Positions 5,883 to 7,794 of a stretch of DNA of 7,794 nt are shown here, one piece after another. The notes under the pieces are model-generated. The model saw nothing but the letters and a program-made list of their open reading frames with translations. It was not told the DNA's origin and searched no databases. Within the stretch, counting starts at the first letter, position 1. Every line of letters begins with the position of its first letter. The stretch covers positions 1-7,794 of the forward strand of contig JAGXHZ010000066.1 of assembly GCA_024635855.1 (NCBI GenBank). Reading direction: 5' to 3'. Origin of the DNA: Sulfuricurvum sp. (GTDB lineage: Bacteria; Campylobacterota; Campylobacteria; Campylobacterales; Sulfurimonadaceae). The position numbers and the translations under genes are program-made.

Positions 5883-7794
5883 TTGAAAAAAACGATTAGC
5901 TCATTGTGGTTTCCTTACGACGATAAAGTAACACAGACCAGACCTGTCATGTTGCGGCTGATGATCCCACTGGGTATTTTGATCGCATTGTGTTCTCTTG
6001 GCACTGGAATATTAGCGTATCAGCAGCATCAGCATTTTCTTTACGATGCTTCCAATAGAAAAGTAAATGAATTATCGCACGATATGGAGACGCTTTTGGA
6101 GGCGCAATCCTCCGGAATGTTATTGACAATTACTTCAATGGCACGTGATCCTCTGGTGATTGATGCACTGCGAGAACGAAATTCTCAAAAACTTCTGATG
6201 CAATGGCAAGAGATTTTTGAGACCATGAGAGAGCAAAATCATCTGACCCATTTTTATTTTATGGACAAAAATCGGGTGTGTCTGCTGCGGGTTCATAAAC
6301 CCGGTAAAAAAGGGGATGTGATTGATCGTTTCACGACGATGCAGGCGAAGTTGAGTCGAAAAAGTGCATCGGGTCTTGAAATTGGACCGTTGGGGACATT
6401 GACACTGCGAGTGGTCGTTCCTGTTATGGTTAAGAATGAACTCATCGGGTACATAGAGCTGGGTAAAGAGATCGAAGACGTTCTCCAAAATCTCCATTCT
6501 CAACCCAATCTCCATTTGATAATGGTATTGCACAAAACCTATCTCAAGCAAGCGCAATGGGAAGAGGGGATGGCGATTTTAGATCGCAAAGGAGATTGGA
6601 ATCTTCTAAAAAACAATGTGATGATTTATTCTTCTTTTAAAAATATTCCCCATGAAATTATGGAGCTTTGTGACTCCAAGGCAGGATCACCCTATAAATT
6701 CGATGATAGCAAAGAGGTCTCTTCGCAAGGAGGCACGTATCGTGTCTCGGTATCGGCGATTAAAGATGTTTCGAGAAAAGAAGTGGGCAACTTGATTATC
6801 GTCAACGACATTACAAAAGAGAACTATGAGTTTTTTGATGTGATGATCGTCGGAGGCTTGATCAGCTTTGGTATTATTGCAGTGATTATCGGATTGATTT
6901 ATCTCCTTCTTCGCCGTACGGATGAGTGGATTAAAGATCAGCAGCACCATCTGTTGGAATCCAATACGCTTTTGAACACCATTATCGACACCATCCCCAT
7001 TCGAGTCTTTTGGAAAAACCGCTCTTTGAATTATTTGGGCTGTAATGCTATTTTTGCCAATGATGCCGGGTATAAACGCCCTGAAGAGCTCATCGGAAAA
7101 GATGATTATCAGATGGGATGGTCAGCACAAGCCGATCTTTACCGTGAGGATGATCGTGAAGTAATGACCACTGGAGCGGCAAAACTTTTTTATGAAGAGC
7201 CTCAAATGACTCCGGATGGAAAAACGATTTGGGTTCATACCTCAAAAGTACCCCTCAAAAATAAGAACGGAGAAATTTTTGGAATTTTGGGAATCTATGA
7301 AGAGGTAACCGATAAAAAGGAGATGGAGAACCAACTTCGTATGAATGCCAAACGGCTCAATGAAGCACAGCATTTTGCCCATATGGGAAGCTGGGAGCTC
7401 GACCTTATCAACAATACTTTGGTATGGACAGATGAAGTATTTACTATTTTTGAAATTGACCCTGTTGAGTTTAGAGCGACGTACGAAGGATTTTTGAACG
7501 GTATCCATCCTGAAGATCGAGAAATGGTAAATCATGTCTATCAAAACTCGTTAGTAACGAAACAAGGGTATGAAATAATCCACCGTTTGTTGATGAACGA
7601 CGGACGGATCAAGTGGGTTCATGAAATCGGTATGAGTGAGTTTGATAAAGAAGGGAATGCCCTTCGTTCTATAGGAACGGTACAAGACATTACCGAGCGA
7701 AAAAGTACCGAGGATCAGATTAATCAGCTCGCCTTTTTTGACCCTCTTACGGGACTGGCAAATCGAACACTTTTGATTGATCGCTGTCTCTTAT
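5883..7794 (+). CDS. membrane sensor with double Cache, two PAS and GGDEF start (partial)
   Basis: The frame runs open to the window edge (637 codons seen). A short cytoplasmic N-terminus and TM1 (about 26-46) precede a periplasmic sensor of about 270 residues. That sensor contains RVHKPGKKGD (about 137-146) and SGLEIGPLGTLTLR, typical of a dCache_3-type double Cache domain that binds small extracellular ligands. TM2 (about 318-343) follows, ending in LLLRR. PAS 1 (about 359-478) has WKNRSLNYLGCN and ends in EEVTDKKEME; PAS 2 (about 484-612) has GSWELDL and HPEDRE and ends in QDITERK. At about 616 LAFFDPLTGLANR opens a GGDEF domain, so the protein is probably a diguanylate cyclase making c-di-GMP. 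An EAL domain may follow outside the window. I chose TTG (5883) because ATG at 5949 or 5961 would start at or inside TM1 and lacks a binding site; the site before TTG is weak too. Confidence 0.9.
   Translation, partial: MKKTISSLWFPYDDKVTQTRPVMLRLMIPLGILIALCSLGTGILAYQQHQHFLYDASNRKVNELSHDMETLLEAQSSGMLLTITSMARDPLVIDALRERNSQKLLMQWQEIFETMREQNHLTHFYFMDKNRVCLLRVHKPGKKGDVIDRFTTMQAKLSRKSASGLEIGPLGTLTLRVVVPVMVKNELIGYIELGKEIEDVLQNLHSQPNLHLIMVLHKTYLKQAQWEEGMAILDRKGDWNLLKNNVMIYSSFKNIPHEIMELCDSKAGSPYKFDDSKEVSSQGGTYRVSVSAIKDVSRKEVGNLIIVNDITKENYEFFDVMIVGGLISFGIIAVIIGLIYLLLRRTDEWIKDQQHHLLESNTLLNTIIDTIPIRVFWKNRSLNYLGCNAIFANDAGYKRPEELIGKDDYQMGWSAQADLYREDDREVMTTGAAKLFYEEPQMTPDGKTIWVHTSKVPLKNKNGEIFGILGIYEEVTDKKEMENQLRMNAKRLNEAQHFAHMGSWELDLINNTLVWTDEVFTIFEIDPVEFRATYEGFLNGIHPEDREMVNHVYQNSLVTKQGYEIIHRLLMNDGRIKWVHEIGMSEFDKEGNALRSIGTVQDITERKSTEDQINQLAFFDPLTGLANRTLLIDRCLL

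Noticed and set aside
6135..7544. - strand frames of 87-140 codons across the sensor gene
   Set aside because: They are antisense to a continuous Cache-PAS-PAS-GGDEF frame with clear domain motifs.
1..7794. CRISPR array, rRNA or tRNA genes, riboswitch
   Set aside because: No regularly spaced repeats, no RNA gene signatures and no recognisable riboswitch core were seen on either strand.

Overview
The window looks like part of a bacterial chromosome, most likely from a Campylobacterota (epsilonproteobacterial) genus such as Sulfuricurvum, Sulfurimonas or a relative. I infer this from the MurA sequence style, the A/T-rich intergenic DNA, promoters with good -10 boxes but no clear -35, frequent TTG/GTG starts, and a Cache-PAS-PAS-GGDEF sensor. 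No sequence search was possible, so the genus is a guess.

The left third (about 110-2428) is an accessory, decaying stretch. It opens with the last 35 codons of an unrecognised + strand gene. A SIR2-like gene on the - strand follows (231-1239), broken by a frameshift between its two predicted catalytic residues and by an ATA where ATG is expected. A strong hairpin lies between divergent gene starts, then comes a small exported protein of unknown function (1491-1949). Next is a short segment with 12-bp inverted ends that resemble an IS256-type element (1990-2323), containing a broken 66-codon reading frame. This stretch is bracketed by two near-identical 30-bp palindromic repeats (114-143 and 2395-2424) in opposite orientation. 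Each begins exactly 4 nt after a stop codon and reads in the same sense as the gene it follows.

The middle is ordinary chromosome. murA (peptidoglycan synthesis, - strand, 3230-4492) is followed 3 nt later by a class II Fic-domain AMP-transferase gene with a TTG start (2429-3226), very likely co-transcribed. Across a compact 84-bp divergent promoter region, two overlapping + strand genes encode an unrecognised 147-aa protein and a DEDDh 3'-5' exonuclease with an ExoX-like C-terminal domain.

The right end holds a possible 59-codon exported peptide on the - strand (5697-5876) with no canonical start, and the first 637 codons of a membrane-bound sensor protein (double Cache, two PAS, start of GGDEF) that runs off the window.

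The most notable points are the repeat pair tied to stop codons, the precise lesion in the SIR2-like gene, the murA-fic coupling, and two small reading frames that a standard ATG/GTG/TTG gene search would miss.
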